DNA of 64,000 nt from Agromyces badenianii (GCF_003070885.1 NZ_CP028913.1:1736001-1800000), one strand, 5' to 3'. Shown: positions 48,401-55,547, counted from the stretch's first letter. Made by a program: numbers and translations. The notes: generated from the sequence alone by a model not told the origin.

Positions 48401-49156
48401 GAGTTCTGGCCTCTCCTCGCGCTCGCGTCGGGCGCCGTGATCGCCGTGATGTGGGCCCGCACCGCGTCTCGGCCGGTGTGGTTGGCAGACGTGCTGCTCG
48501 CCGCATCCGTCACCCTGGCGGTCGTGCCAACGCTGCTCGCGATCTTCACCGGCGACGACTCCGCTGTGCGCGCTGCGGTGCTGTTCCCGCTGCTCGCGCT
48601 CGCGCACATCGCGTCGGCCGCGACCGCGACGCGCCCGGTCGGCGGAGCGGTGTTCAGCTGGATGACGCTCGGGGTGCTCGAGTTCGGCGGCGTGATCGCC
48701 CTGTCGTCGGCCCAGGTCGACCCGTTCGACCTCGTCACCGTGCCGGCCGGCATCGCCCTCATCGGCAACGGCTGGTTCCGCATGCGCCGATCCCCCGCGC
48801 TCGGCAGCTGGCCGGCGCTCGGGGCCGGCCTCGCCGTGCTGCTGATTCCGCCGCTGGTCGCCGACTTCACCGATCCCGAGCTCTGGCGCATCGTGACGCT
48901 CGGCATCGTCGCCGCGGTCGCGCTCGTCATCGGCGCGGTTCGCCGGTTGCAGGCGCCCCTGCTCCTCGGCGGCGGGGTGCTGCTCGTGCATGCGATCGTG
49001 CAGCTCTGGCCCTGGATCACGGCGCTCTACGAGGCCGTCTGGTGGTGGCTGTGGCTCGGCATCGCCGGGGTGCTGCTCGTCGTGCTCGCCGCGACGTACG
49101 AACGCCAACTGCGGCTCGCACGGGGCACCATCCGCTCGATCTCCGACCTGCGGTAG
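45473..49156 (+). CDS. Giant zinc-ribbon multi-spanning membrane protein (SCO7613-like)
   Basis: About 1227 residues. A cytoplasmic zinc ribbon (C28, C31, C40, C43) is followed by a linker rich in Ala/Pro (residues 95-135) and then about thirty hydrophobic segments with repeated Ala/Val/Leu composition filling the rest, to a short basic tail. It resembles the actinobacterial SCO7613 C-terminal-domain membrane family. No transporter signature was seen. Function unknown. The start is uncertain by three codons: GTG at 45464 is in frame; neither has a strong ribosome binding site. Confidence 0.8.
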   Translation: MPDHPHVDRPDLRRWPTSPAQLIDTTLCPACFSPLGSAVCGSCGLDLAVPAAGELLTAGRRVHDDEASRQSLISAMRSAQAARPRGTAEARVMDVAAEPAIPPLAAAPAVSAAVAAPPALPASSPAAVQSGRSGVQVLLLTLGVVLISITAIVFLFVAYLVASLEVRSVIIAVASVLVLGVAWLLRARRLPGTAEGVASVSIVLLLLDVWIVRANGLFGTDALSAAGYTGGALLIVAAALIGVRAASGIRVAGFAAAVLAPIGVFLLAGEAAPEEQLGTAWWLGFLAVALLGSVGALLPRSIERVIVMAAGFAAGALAMIPAGWALVDTPLGRLWAYLAVAASWVIALIVVRRRRHRLATVWGRIAAPALGLSLALAPTVSIFDELDTGLSLWLAPAAGGLVACVFAAGTRLTGGAARDALWACVAAAAVAAASAVPGALLGLGAIGFRLIASVPPWNAELGSRPEATVPDHELTAVLVPFVIAVGALGVSMLLRRTRTLAAIPVGATFASGLVAAAVAPNVALSAVALLVLGGGALAFGVSLRRLALPGVLTTLVVFGVGSAALAWLVGYSNTEVWPWVSVLVIGLAVAGRVLSPRVWQPTARPGIGAAHLAIASTLVCFAVFSIPLWLESGGSPLVGPWATTWMWLATVSAVVLAGAALVRSGSTRDRLAVVIPLFAASAISLWALAFEADAAFRWIPAVIFVVAGVLWVRFGGPELLRTAFAAATPLAIAFASATVVDLGFGPEFVGIGLAGAALLAAALAHVVTARPGPARPAWGAAVALVGVTALISAPTGVFGTADSWLVLLLLTPVPIVLAALDGDPIGGEQTSRHLGWLSLGLGIATVWAWLAGDGVDDVEAYTLPLAAVLASTGGLITWRRTSGGAPAGGRTALFGTAAAVAVLPSIGSAGESELRTLLLASIGVVVAIASIFLPDAARGVPVRLLGVVTGWVSITGAALVRGSAVASGSADSALIPEFWPLLALASGAVIAVMWARTASRPVWLADVLLAASVTLAVVPTLLAIFTGDDSAVRAAVLFPLLALAHIASAATATRPVGGAVFSWMTLGVLEFGGVIALSSAQVDPFDLVTVPAGIALIGNGWFRMRRSPALGSWPALGAGLAVLLIPPLVADFTDPELWRIVTLGIVAAVALVIGAVRRLQAPLLLGGGVLLVHAIVQLWPWITALYEAVWWWLWLGIAGVLLVVLAATYERQLRLARGTIRSISDLR

Positions 49157-49233
49157 CCGGCGGCAACACGGGCGAGCGTCACGAATCGACCATCATCGTG
49201 TACTACGATGATGCAGTGCCCGAGAGGGCACGC

Positions 49234-49307
49234 GGGGATGTAGCTCAATGGTAGAGCCTCAGTCTTCCAAACTGATTACGCGGGTTCGATTCCCGTCATC
49301 CCCTCCA
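49234..49307 (+). tRNA. tRNA-Gly (anticodon TCC), target of island insertion
   Basis: Acceptor GGGGATG pairs CATCCCC, anticodon loop CTTCCAA (TCC), T-arm GGGTTCGATTCCC, encoded CCA. From the anticodon loop to the 3' end it is duplicated at 51872, marking integration of an element; the functional gene is the left copy. Confidence 0.96.
49263..49306 (+). repeat. attL: 44-bp direct repeat in tRNA-Gly
   Basis: Identical over 44 bases to 51872-51915. It runs from the anticodon arm of tRNA-Gly to the CC of CCA. Typical core for tyrosine recombinases at tRNA genes. Confidence 0.9.
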
Positions 49308-49380
49308 CATCTATATCCCGGGTCAGAGCGGGAATCACTCCCCCGCCACCTCGACCCTCAGGGCCGCTTCGAGGTCCGTT

Positions 49381-49400
49381 CGTGCCCTTCCCGTGCCCTT
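49381..49400 (+). repeat. Two CGTGCCCTT repeats near attL
   Basis: Copies at 49381-49389 and 49392-49400, eleven bases apart. Four similar copies are near attR. Possible recombinase arm sites. Confidence 0.45.
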
Positions 49401-49457
49401 ACTGTCGACAGTGGCGGCTTGAATGGAGCCGTAACGGACGCCGATGAAGGGGCTTCG

Positions 49458-50444
49458 ATGCCGAACGACCACCACGTCCCTAGAGTCCATCTGCGGCGGT
49501 TCGCGATTCCCGGACCGGGCACGCCTCCGAAGGAGTGGTTCACCAGGGCCGCGAACGTCGCTTCCCCCGACAAGGTTTTCCCGGCGAACATCCGGAAGGT
49601 CGGCGCGGAAGGCGACTTCTACACCTTCCAGGACTTCGACGGCGAGGAAAGCCGCGACTTGGAGACGTTCTTCACCGGTCTGGAAAGCGATGTCGCCGGA
49701 GTGTGGCGCTTGCTCCTCGATGATCCCCGCTACGCACTCTCGGAGGTCTGGCCGCTGCCGCCTCGGATGAGAGGCACGCTCGCGTGGTACCTGGCAGCGC
49801 AGATCGCCCGGACCACGCGGCAACGCAAGCGTCTTCAAGTCTGGGGTGCGAGCGAGTCGTTCACAGTTCCCGGCGCACTCACTCCTCCTGACTTAGCGAC
49901 GACACACGCGCGCTACATCGCGTCCACCCTCGAAGGCATTGCACAAGCGCTGTATGTGCGCCCGTGGGGACTCGGGTTCAGTAGTGCGTGTCTCCCGACC
50001 TCCGATTGCCCCGTCGTGATCCTCAACGCCCATGACGACGAGGATCAGGTCGGAGCGGCCCTCACATGGGACATCGTGTTCCCGCTCGACCCCCACCGAT
50101 TCATCTTCATGCCCGACCAGCAGATGGTCGAGGATGACCCAGCGAAGCGCCGCGACCACCGACTGATGATGGACGGAGTGGGGCTCGCTCTTGTCGATGC
50201 GATCTACGCCGCCGCGGATCGCCACATCTTCATGCACCCAGACCATCCCCCGATGCTCGACGCGACCCGCTCTCCACGCCTACCCGCACCCGGAGCGAAA
50301 GGCTTTTCGCCTCAGTCGGTGCTCATGTACCCGGTCCTGGAGGACGGCTTCACCGTGAGTGCTCGATGGGCCACTCACCACATTCCAGCAGGTGAGGGAG
50401 GCCGCCGCGCGCCATTCACCGGGGAGGGCTTCGGCATTAGATAG
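49458..50444 (+). CDS. DUF4238 domain-containing protein
   Basis: 328 residues, soluble. Opens with NDHHVPRVHLRRFAIPG, the His-Pro and Leu-Arg-Arg-Phe pattern of DUF4238; SSACLPTSDCPVVIL and WDIVFPLDPHRFIFMP are further family-like blocks. No known catalytic residues or signal peptide. AAGGGG lies six bases before the ATG. First gene of the island and probably co-transcribed with the small ORFs after it. The family is widespread on islands; its role is unknown. Confidence 0.82.
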   Translation: MPNDHHVPRVHLRRFAIPGPGTPPKEWFTRAANVASPDKVFPANIRKVGAEGDFYTFQDFDGEESRDLETFFTGLESDVAGVWRLLLDDPRYALSEVWPLPPRMRGTLAWYLAAQIARTTRQRKRLQVWGASESFTVPGALTPPDLATTHARYIASTLEGIAQALYVRPWGLGFSSACLPTSDCPVVILNAHDDEDQVGAALTWDIVFPLDPHRFIFMPDQQMVEDDPAKRRDHRLMMDGVGLALVDAIYAAADRHIFMHPDHPPMLDATRSPRLPAPGAKGFSPQSVLMYPVLEDGFTVSARWATHHIPAGEGGRRAPFTGEGFGIR

Positions 50445-50469
50445 ACCGTCACCCGCCCGGCGACGAGAG

Positions 50470-50613
50470 TTGGGTGCCCGGCGTCTCCAGTCGGATGACA
50501 GCATAGCCGCCGACCGTGACCGGCTGGCCGCGATCCTCGACGGGCTGGAGACTCTGCCCGAAGTCCTCGAAAGCCGTGACCCCGGCTCGATGTCGCCGCC
50601 CTTCAGGGGATGA
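50470..50613 (+). CDS. Small island ORF of unknown function (possible fragment)
   Basis: About 47 residues from a TTG at 50470 (a GTG at 50359 inside the DUF4238 gene is the longer choice). GC-rich third positions in SDDSIAADRDRLAAILDGLETLP suggest real coding. Its last four bases overlap the next ORF (ATGA). Start and integrity are uncertain; it may be the front half of the next gene split by a frameshift. Confidence 0.4.
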   Translation: MGARRLQSDDSIAADRDRLAAILDGLETLPEVLESRDPGSMSPPFRG

Positions 50614-50885
50614 TCTGGGATCGGCTCGTTCAGGTCGACGACGCCGCTAAGCGTGTCGCTGCCGCCGAGGATGCCACCCGGCCCATCCTCGCGTGGCGTG
50701 CCATCCTTACCGGACTGGCCTCGACCGGTGAACTCGACTTCGAGGGCCTCGCGCTGCTCCAACAGACTGATCAGGCCGCGTTCGGTCTGCTGATCGACGG
50801 TGACGCGGAGGCCGCGCCCGCTCCCAAGTCGGGGAACATTCCGCGGCTCATCGAGTCGCTGGAGCGGGCCACGGTGGACGGCTGA
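50610..50885 (+). CDS. Small island protein of unknown function
   Basis: 91 residues. Mostly helical, acidic: IWDRLVQVDDAAKRVAAAEDATRPILAWRAI, then GELDFEGLALLQQTDQAAFGLLI. No motif recognised. The ATGA overlap with the previous ORF indicates translational coupling. Followed by a hairpin terminator. Confidence 0.55.
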   Translation: MIWDRLVQVDDAAKRVAAAEDATRPILAWRAILTGLASTGELDFEGLALLQQTDQAAFGLLIDGDAEAAPAPKSGNIPRLIESLERATVDG

Positions 50886-50903
50886 CGCAACACCCCAACC
50901 GCC

Positions 50904-50940
50904 GAGGGGCGGACTGGCCTACCCGGCTGGTCCGCCCCTC
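50904..50940 (+). terminator. Hairpin after the island's rightward genes
   Basis: An 11-bp perfect stem GAGGGGCGGAC / GTCCGCCCCTC with a 15-base loop. No T-tract. Confidence 0.6.
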
Positions 50941-51036
50941 CACGCTGTCAGCGCCAGATTCCGCGGTTCACAGCATCCCGGGTGCTCTCACGCCCGCCTC
51001 ACAGGAACTCGGCGACCAGCGCCGCGCACGCGCGGA

Positions 51037-51639
51037 TCAGGCAAGAGGGCAGAGGGTGCTCGACTCCTCGTACTTCTGCGGGTTGCCCTTCGGGGTGCGC
51101 CACGTGATGAGGTCTCTGATGGAGTGATCCTGTCCATGCATTGTGCCCAGGAACGCGATATGGATTCCCGGACCTTCAGCGCGCATCCGCGCCCGGTCCG
51201 CGACCCGCTCCCCCTCTTCACGCTCCCACGTCGCAAGCGCTCCGGGGAACTCCAACAGGACGGACTCGCCCTCCTCCAGCCGCGCGGCTGTGCCGACGAC
51301 CGTCTCTTCGCCCACAGTCACCTTCGCTCGAACGTCCCCCGCGAAGTCAGGCCCGAGGTTCTTGACCCGGTAGACGCCGGGGCGTTCCCACCAACACTCC
51401 CAGTCGATCTGGTGGAGTTCGGCGGCTCGCTCGACCTGGCCCTTCGCGATCCGGTTAGCGTCCTCCGATATCCGGTTCGCCTCCGCCGCAAGATCGTTCG
51501 CCGCCCTCGCCTCGTCGCGTGCCCTGCCCGCCTGGACGAGCCCCACGATTCCGACGACGAGACCACCCGCACCGAAGAGCGCCGCAGCGCCGACGCCCCA
51601 CCACGTCGCTATCGCGTTCGCCCACTCCGCCTGTTCCAC
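51037..51639 (-). CDS. Island membrane/coiled-coil protein of unknown function
   Basis: 200 residues. One N-terminal membrane helix (about 14-34; GVGAAALFGAGGLVVGIVGLV), then a heptad-like Ala/Glu/Arg coiled coil (RARDEARAANDLAAEANRISEDANRIAKGQVERAA), then a beta-rich soluble domain with GVYRVKNLGPDFAGDVRAKVTVG and LITWRTPKG. It faces the DUF4238 operon. Topology resembles small membrane-tethered effector or sensor proteins, but no family is recognised. Confidence 0.6.
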   Translation of the reverse strand: MEQAEWANAIATWWGVGAAALFGAGGLVVGIVGLVQAGRARDEARAANDLAAEANRISEDANRIAKGQVERAAELHQIDWECWWERPGVYRVKNLGPDFAGDVRAKVTVGEETVVGTAARLEEGESVLLEFPGALATWEREEGERVADRARMRAEGPGIHIAFLGTMHGQDHSIRDLITWRTPKGNPQKYEESSTLCPLA

Positions 51640-51737
51640 ACCCGGAGGCTATCGGGCGCCACCGACGAGCGTTCACCCCAGGCGGCGCAGGAGCCTCATC
51701 ATGCAACAGCCAGGAGCCTGCAATCGCACACTCGACG

Positions 51738-51789
51738 CGTGCCCTCTCGGCGTGCCCTGCGCGTGCCCTTAGGGGCCTCACGTGCCCCA
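51738..51789 (+). repeat. Four CGTGCCC repeats near attR
   Basis: Copies begin at 51738, 51751, 51762 and 51781, all in the same direction as the pair near attL. Confidence 0.45.
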
Positions 51790-51871
51790 ATTCTACCTCA
51801 CGGGACACGATGAAGGAACGCAGGAATCTGCGCGGTTCTGCGGGATTCCGGGTGCCGAAAGGGGCCGGGCA

Positions 51872-51915
51872 TCTTCCAAACTGATTACGCGGGTTCGATT
51901 CCCGTCATCCCCTCC
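51872..51915 (+). repeat. attR: 44-bp copy of the tRNA-Gly 3' part
   Basis: Exact copy of 49263-49306, standing without the 5' half of a tRNA. Marks the right edge of the island. Confidence 0.9.
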
Positions 51916-52112
51916 GTAGAGACAACCGTCGCGTCGGCGGAGGTTCGTCGATGGCCTCGCACGCGGTGCTTCCGCTTGATCCGAGCTCCAAGAGCCGCGG
52001 CATCCGTCACGCGCGTTGTCAACCCCCGATGAGCCGAGCCTTCCCTTTCTTGAAATATGCGGGCACCCGCGTAGCGTTGAGTACGACATACGTTCAAGGG
52101 AAGGTGGACTAC

Positions 52113-52610
52113 ATGACCGACACCAAGATCGCTCCCAAGGCCCCGAAGGCCGGCGCGAACGCCGACGTCGCATCGGGCGTCGCCCAGTTCCTCACCCCCG
52201 TGGTGCACGAACTCGTCGCCCTCGCCGTCAACGGCAAGCAGGCGCACTGGCACGTGCGCGGCGTGAACTTCATCGCGGTGCACGAGCTGCTCGACGAGGT
52301 CGTGGCGCACGCACAGGACTGGGCCGACCTCGCCGCCGAGCGCGTCGTGGCTCTGGGCCTGCCCGTCGACGGCCGGCTCAAGTCCGTCGCCGACAAGAGC
52401 GGTGCCGTGAACCCGAAGCTCGGGTTCCAGCCCTACGACGAGGCGATCGCCGACGTCGTCGCGCAGATCGACATCGCTGCCGAGAAGGTCGCCGAGGCGA
52501 TCGAGGGCCTCGACGAGCTCGACCCGGTGAGCCAAGACGTCGTGATCGAGATCCGCCGGGGCCTCGACAAGGACCGCTGGTTCCTCTTCTCGCACGTCGC
52601 CGTGAAGTAA
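52113..52610 (+). CDS. dps: Dps family DNA-binding/ferritin-like protein
   Basis: 165 residues. Dodecameric iron-storing, DNA-protecting protein. Ferroxidase-related motif at KQAHWHVRGVNFIAVHELLDEVVAHAQDWADLAAERVVALG; the N-terminal tail is Lys/Ala-rich (TKIAPKAPKAGA), fit for DNA binding. ATG at 52113 with GGAAGG upstream. Followed by a long hairpin that runs into the next gene. Confidence 0.95.
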   Translation: MTDTKIAPKAPKAGANADVASGVAQFLTPVVHELVALAVNGKQAHWHVRGVNFIAVHELLDEVVAHAQDWADLAAERVVALGLPVDGRLKSVADKSGAVNPKLGFQPYDEAIADVVAQIDIAAEKVAEAIEGLDELDPVSQDVVIEIRRGLDKDRWFLFSHVAVK

Positions 52611-52626
52611 CGACGATGGCGGGCTG

Positions 52627-52677
52627 ACGGGCCCGGGTGCAGAATGCCGGTATGACGGCCGATGCACCCGGGCCCGT
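52627..52677 (+). terminator. 15-bp perfect hairpin enclosing the next gene's start codon
   Basis: Arms 52627-52641 and 52663-52677 are exact inverse copies. The 21-base loop contains the ATG at 52652, itself within a small inner GCCG/CGGC hairpin. TTCGTCTTC follows. It can end dps transcripts and also hide the start of the next gene. Confidence 0.8.
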
Positions 52678-53374
52678 TTCGTCTTCGGCGGATGCCGCGG
52701 GCGCCGTGCCGGGCGCGGCATCCGGCCCTCCCCTGACCGATGCGCAGAAGTCGTTGCGCGCGCAGATGCTGGCCACCGAGCACTGGAGCCTGCTCGCCTC
52801 GCGCAGCACGACGCAGAGCGAGGTGCTCACCCGCATCGCGATCTTCCTCACGCTCGTCTCAGCGGGGCTCGTGACCCTCGGCGTGCTCGGCAACGCCACC
52901 GAGTTCCGAGGCTGGTTCGGAATCGCTGCGCTCGGGGTGCTCCTGCTGCTCGCGCTGCTCGGGGCGATCACGCAGATCCGGGTGTTCAACACCGCCACCG
53001 AAGACCTGGCCTACGTGCTCGCGATGAACCGGCTGCGCGGCGCCTACCTCGACCTCGACCCGGGCCTCGAACGGTACTTCATGATGGGCACGACCGACGA
53101 CGGACCGGGCGTCGACAAGACCTATTACCCGTTCGCCACGCGTGATCGCACGCAGATGTTCGGGAGCTCGATGATGGTCATGCTGGTCGTGAACACGGCG
53201 CTCAGCGGCCTGCTCGTCGGGGCGCTGGTCTACGCCATCACGGTCTCGGTCGGCTGGTCGATCGCCGCAGGCGCGATCGTCGCGGTCGCGGTGTTCCTGT
53301 ACTGGATGTTCTGGGGATACCGGAGTTACGTGCAGGTGATGCGGGCGCACGTGCCCCTCCGGCGCGCCTCGTGA
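52652..53374 (+). CDS. Four-helix membrane protein of unknown function
   Basis: 240 residues. An Ala/Pro/Ser-rich N-terminal tail is followed by two membrane helices (about 73-93 and 97-117), a soluble middle with YLDLDPGLERYFMMGTTDDGPGVDKTYYPFATRDRTQMF, and two more helices. Not recognised. No ribosome binding site; its start is in a hairpin loop, so real starts downstream (for example the Met near residue 39) remain possible. Ends inside a tandem repeat. Confidence 0.65.
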   Translation: MTADAPGPVSSSADAAGAVPGAASGPPLTDAQKSLRAQMLATEHWSLLASRSTTQSEVLTRIAIFLTLVSAGLVTLGVLGNATEFRGWFGIAALGVLLLLALLGAITQIRVFNTATEDLAYVLAMNRLRGAYLDLDPGLERYFMMGTTDDGPGVDKTYYPFATRDRTQMFGSSMMVMLVVNTALSGLLVGALVYAITVSVGWSIAAGAIVAVAVFLYWMFWGYRSYVQVMRAHVPLRRAS

Positions 53375-53470
53375 GCGCGCCGCTTGTGCGCGCCGCGTGA
53401 GGCGCCGCGTGAGCGCGCCGCTTGAGCGCGCCGCTTGAGCGCGCCGCTTGAGCGCGTCGTGAGCGCGCCC
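53372..53470. repeat. 13-bp tandem repeat beginning at a stop codon
   Basis: About seven copies of a 13-bp unit (TGAGCGCGCCGCT and variants) fill the gap between convergent genes. The first unit starts with the TGA stop of the membrane-protein gene. Confidence 0.9.
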
Positions 53471-53478
53471 GGGCGGCG

Positions 53479-54135
53479 CTACCGCTGCAGCCAGGTGAGC
53501 ACCGCGAGCACCCGCCGGTGATCGGTGCCCGAGTCTTCGAGACCGAGCTTCTGGAAGATCGAGGTGACGTTCTTCTCCACCGCGCCGACGCCGATGAAGA
53601 GCTGCTTCGCGATGCCCGCGTTCGTGCGCCCCTCGGCCATGAGCGTCATCACCTCGCGCTCGCGGGGCGTGAGGGTCTCGAGAGGGTCGCTGCGACGTGC
53701 GAGCAGCTCTCGCACCACCTGCGGGTCGAGCACGGTGCCGCCCTGGCTCACCCGCTCCACCGCGTCCTCGAGCTCGTCGAGCGAGGCCACCCGGTCTTTC
53801 AGCAGGTAGCCCATGCCGCCCTCACCCGAGGAGAGCAGTTCGTGGGCGTACGTGCCCTCGACGTACTGGCTGAGGAGCAGCACCCCGACCTTCGGCATGC
53901 GCCGCCGGAGTTCGATCGCCGCGCGCACCCCTTCGTCGCGGAACGACGGCGGCATGCGAACGTCGAGGATCGCAAGGTCGGGCTTGGTCTCGTCGAGCGC
54001 GGCGAGCAGCGAATCGGCTTCGCCGTATGCGGCGACCGTCTCGAAGCCCGCCTCATCGAAGAGCCTGACGAGGCCCTCACGGAGCAGCACCGAGTCTTCG
54101 GCGAGCACGATGCGGAGGGGCGCGCGATCGGTCAT
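53479..54135 (-). CDS. NarL/LuxR-type response regulator
   Basis: 218 residues. Receiver domain with the phospho-acceptor Asp58 (LAILDVRMPP), acidic pair in AEDS and Lys in LLKDR; LuxR-type HTH near 150-210 (LTPREREVMTLMAEGRTNAGIAKQLFI). Partner of the sensor kinase directly upstream (23 bp). Target genes are not shown; the multicopper oxidase is the nearest candidate. Confidence 0.93.
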   Translation of the reverse strand: MTDRAPLRIVLAEDSVLLREGLVRLFDEAGFETVAAYGEADSLLAALDETKPDLAILDVRMPPSFRDEGVRAAIELRRRMPKVGVLLLSQYVEGTYAHELLSSGEGGMGYLLKDRVASLDELEDAVERVSQGGTVLDPQVVRELLARRSDPLETLTPREREVMTLMAEGRTNAGIAKQLFIGVGAVEKNVTSIFQKLGLEDSGTDHRRVLAVLTWLQR

Positions 54136-54158
54136 GCCCCCACAGTAGCGGCGGGCTG

Positions 54159-55547
54159 CTAGGCGAGCGGCACGAACGGGATGTGCGCGCCGATCGTCGT
54201 GGGACCGCCGACGGGGCTGTCGACGACGAGCATGCCGCGAAGCCCCCGCACCCGATCCTCGAGCCCGGCGAGCCCGTGGCCCGCGCTGAGCGCCGCGCCG
54301 CCGTGGCCGTTGTCGGTCACCCAGAGGTCGAGCCAGTGCCCGGTCGGGCCGGTGTCACGCGTCGAGACCGCGAGGCGGATGCCGCTGGCATCGGCGTGCT
54401 TCACCGCGTTCGTGAGCAATTCGGCGGCCACGAAGTAGGCGTTGCGCTCGATGGGCGCCGGCAGCGCGGCATCCGTCGGCAGAGCCACCTCGACCATGAC
54501 CGGAATGGGGCTGCGCGCCGCGAGCGACTGCAGGGCGACGGCGAGACCGCGGTCCTGCAGGATCGGCGGGGCGAAGCCGCGCGAGAGGGCTCGCAGCTCG
54601 TCGAGGGTCTCGCGGGCCTGATCGCGGGCCTCGCCGAGCAGTTCGCGCGCCGCCTCGGGATCGTGGTCGAGCTTGCGCTCGATCGCGGCGAGATCCATCT
54701 GCAACCGCACGAGACGCTGCTGCGGGCCGTCGTGGATGTCGCGTTCGAGCCGGCGGAGCGAGGCATCCTCTGCCTGCACCGCGGCACCCCGCGAAGCCGC
54801 GAGCTGGGCGACCTCGCGTTCGAGGGCCTCGGATCGCCACGCGCCGAGCGTGCCGCGGGCGATGACGTCGTGCAGCAGCGTCAAGCCGCGGAAGACGAAC
54901 GGCAGGGTGGCGAGGAAGATCAGGCCGATGACGAACTCGAAAACCGATTCACCCACCCGCGGGTCGACGTTCAGCGTGTTGCCGGGGACCAGCCAGTCGA
55001 TCACGACGTCGTAGAGCCAGAAGTCCTGACCTTCGCCGGGGATGTAGCGCTGCCAGATCCAGCCGGTGACGCCGCCGAGTGCGATGGAGGTCCACACGAC
55101 GGTGACGGTCCACGTGACGATGCTGACGATCGGGTTGATCACCATGCCGTGCAGGAGGTAGAGCCAGTAGTGACCGTCGATGAACGGGGCGAACATCGTG
55201 CGCCAGAAGCCCTGGTTGCGATCGGCGTGATCCCACGCCGGCCGGCGGATCTCGTCGCGCCCCGCCCAGCGCAGCCGCACGAGTTCGAGCGTGCCGAAGC
55301 CGCGCGCGATGAAGAGCGACGCGACGAGGATGAAGACGCCGAAGACGACGACGATGAGGCCGAGCCCGGTGAAGAAGATCGTCGACAGCAGCACGAGCGA
55401 GGTGATCGCGATCGGCATCGTCAGGATGAGGAAGGCGAACTCGCGGGGCACCCCGGCCCACAGCGACCAGTAGCCGCGGCGCTTCGGCGCGGCATCCGCG
55501 GCGGTGGCCTCGGACGCGGCGGTCTGGATGACGGTTTCAGTGCTCAT
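54159..55547 (-). CDS. Sensor histidine kinase (NarL-type, putative-sensor domain)
   Basis: 462 residues. The N-terminal 235 residues hold at least four membrane helices and look like the actinobacterial putative sensor domain. The dimerisation/phosphoacceptor motif LERDIHDGPQQRL has His272. A HATPase_c domain follows (ERNAYFVAAELLTNAVKHA; VTDNGHGGA; GHGLAGLEDRVRGL). ATG at 55547 has GAGGG eight bases upstream. The first eleven bases overlap the multicopper oxidase gene. Confidence 0.93.
   Translation of the reverse strand: MSTETVIQTAASEATAADAAPKRRGYWSLWAGVPREFAFLILTMPIAITSLVLLSTIFFTGLGLIVVVFGVFILVASLFIARGFGTLELVRLRWAGRDEIRRPAWDHADRNQGFWRTMFAPFIDGHYWLYLLHGMVINPIVSIVTWTVTVVWTSIALGGVTGWIWQRYIPGEGQDFWLYDVVIDWLVPGNTLNVDPRVGESVFEFVIGLIFLATLPFVFRGLTLLHDVIARGTLGAWRSEALEREVAQLAASRGAAVQAEDASLRRLERDIHDGPQQRLVRLQMDLAAIERKLDHDPEAARELLGEARDQARETLDELRALSRGFAPPILQDRGLAVALQSLAARSPIPVMVEVALPTDAALPAPIERNAYFVAAELLTNAVKHADASGIRLAVSTRDTGPTGHWLDLWVTDNGHGGAALSAGHGLAGLEDRVRGLRGMLVVDSPVGGPTTIGAHIPFVPLA

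Larger units (their letters stand above)
49263..51915. mobile_element. Integrase-less genomic island in tRNA-Gly(TCC)
   Basis: About 2.6 kb between exact 44-bp repeats. It carries a DUF4238 gene, two small overlapping ORFs, and an opposing membrane/coiled-coil gene. No integrase, excisionase, relaxase or phage gene is seen. Several CGTGCCC direct repeats lie near both ends and could be arm-type sites. Such att-flanked units without a recombinase are known as CIMEs (cis-mobilizable elements). It may be a decayed or a non-autonomous cassette. Confidence 0.8.
51640..52112. other. Gene-free stretch: right end of island and dps upstream region
   Basis: No convincing gene. It contains the CGTGCCC repeats (51738-51789), attR (51872-51915) and the promoter region of dps. 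Possible dps promoter: TTGAAA at 52050-52055 and TAGCGT at 52072-52077 with a GCGGGCACCCGC hairpin between. Confidence 0.6.

Noticed and set aside
49308..49457. Integrase remnant next to attL
   Set aside because: Neither strand gives the Arg-His-Arg-Tyr motifs of a tyrosine recombinase; the frames are short and biased.
51793..52173. A leftward frame over attR
   Set aside because: It contains the classic GNRTRV-type peptide from the antisense of a tRNA 3' end; not a gene.
53372..53470. Tandem repeat as a CRISPR array
   Set aside because: Units are contiguous, 13 bp, with no spacers and no cas genes.
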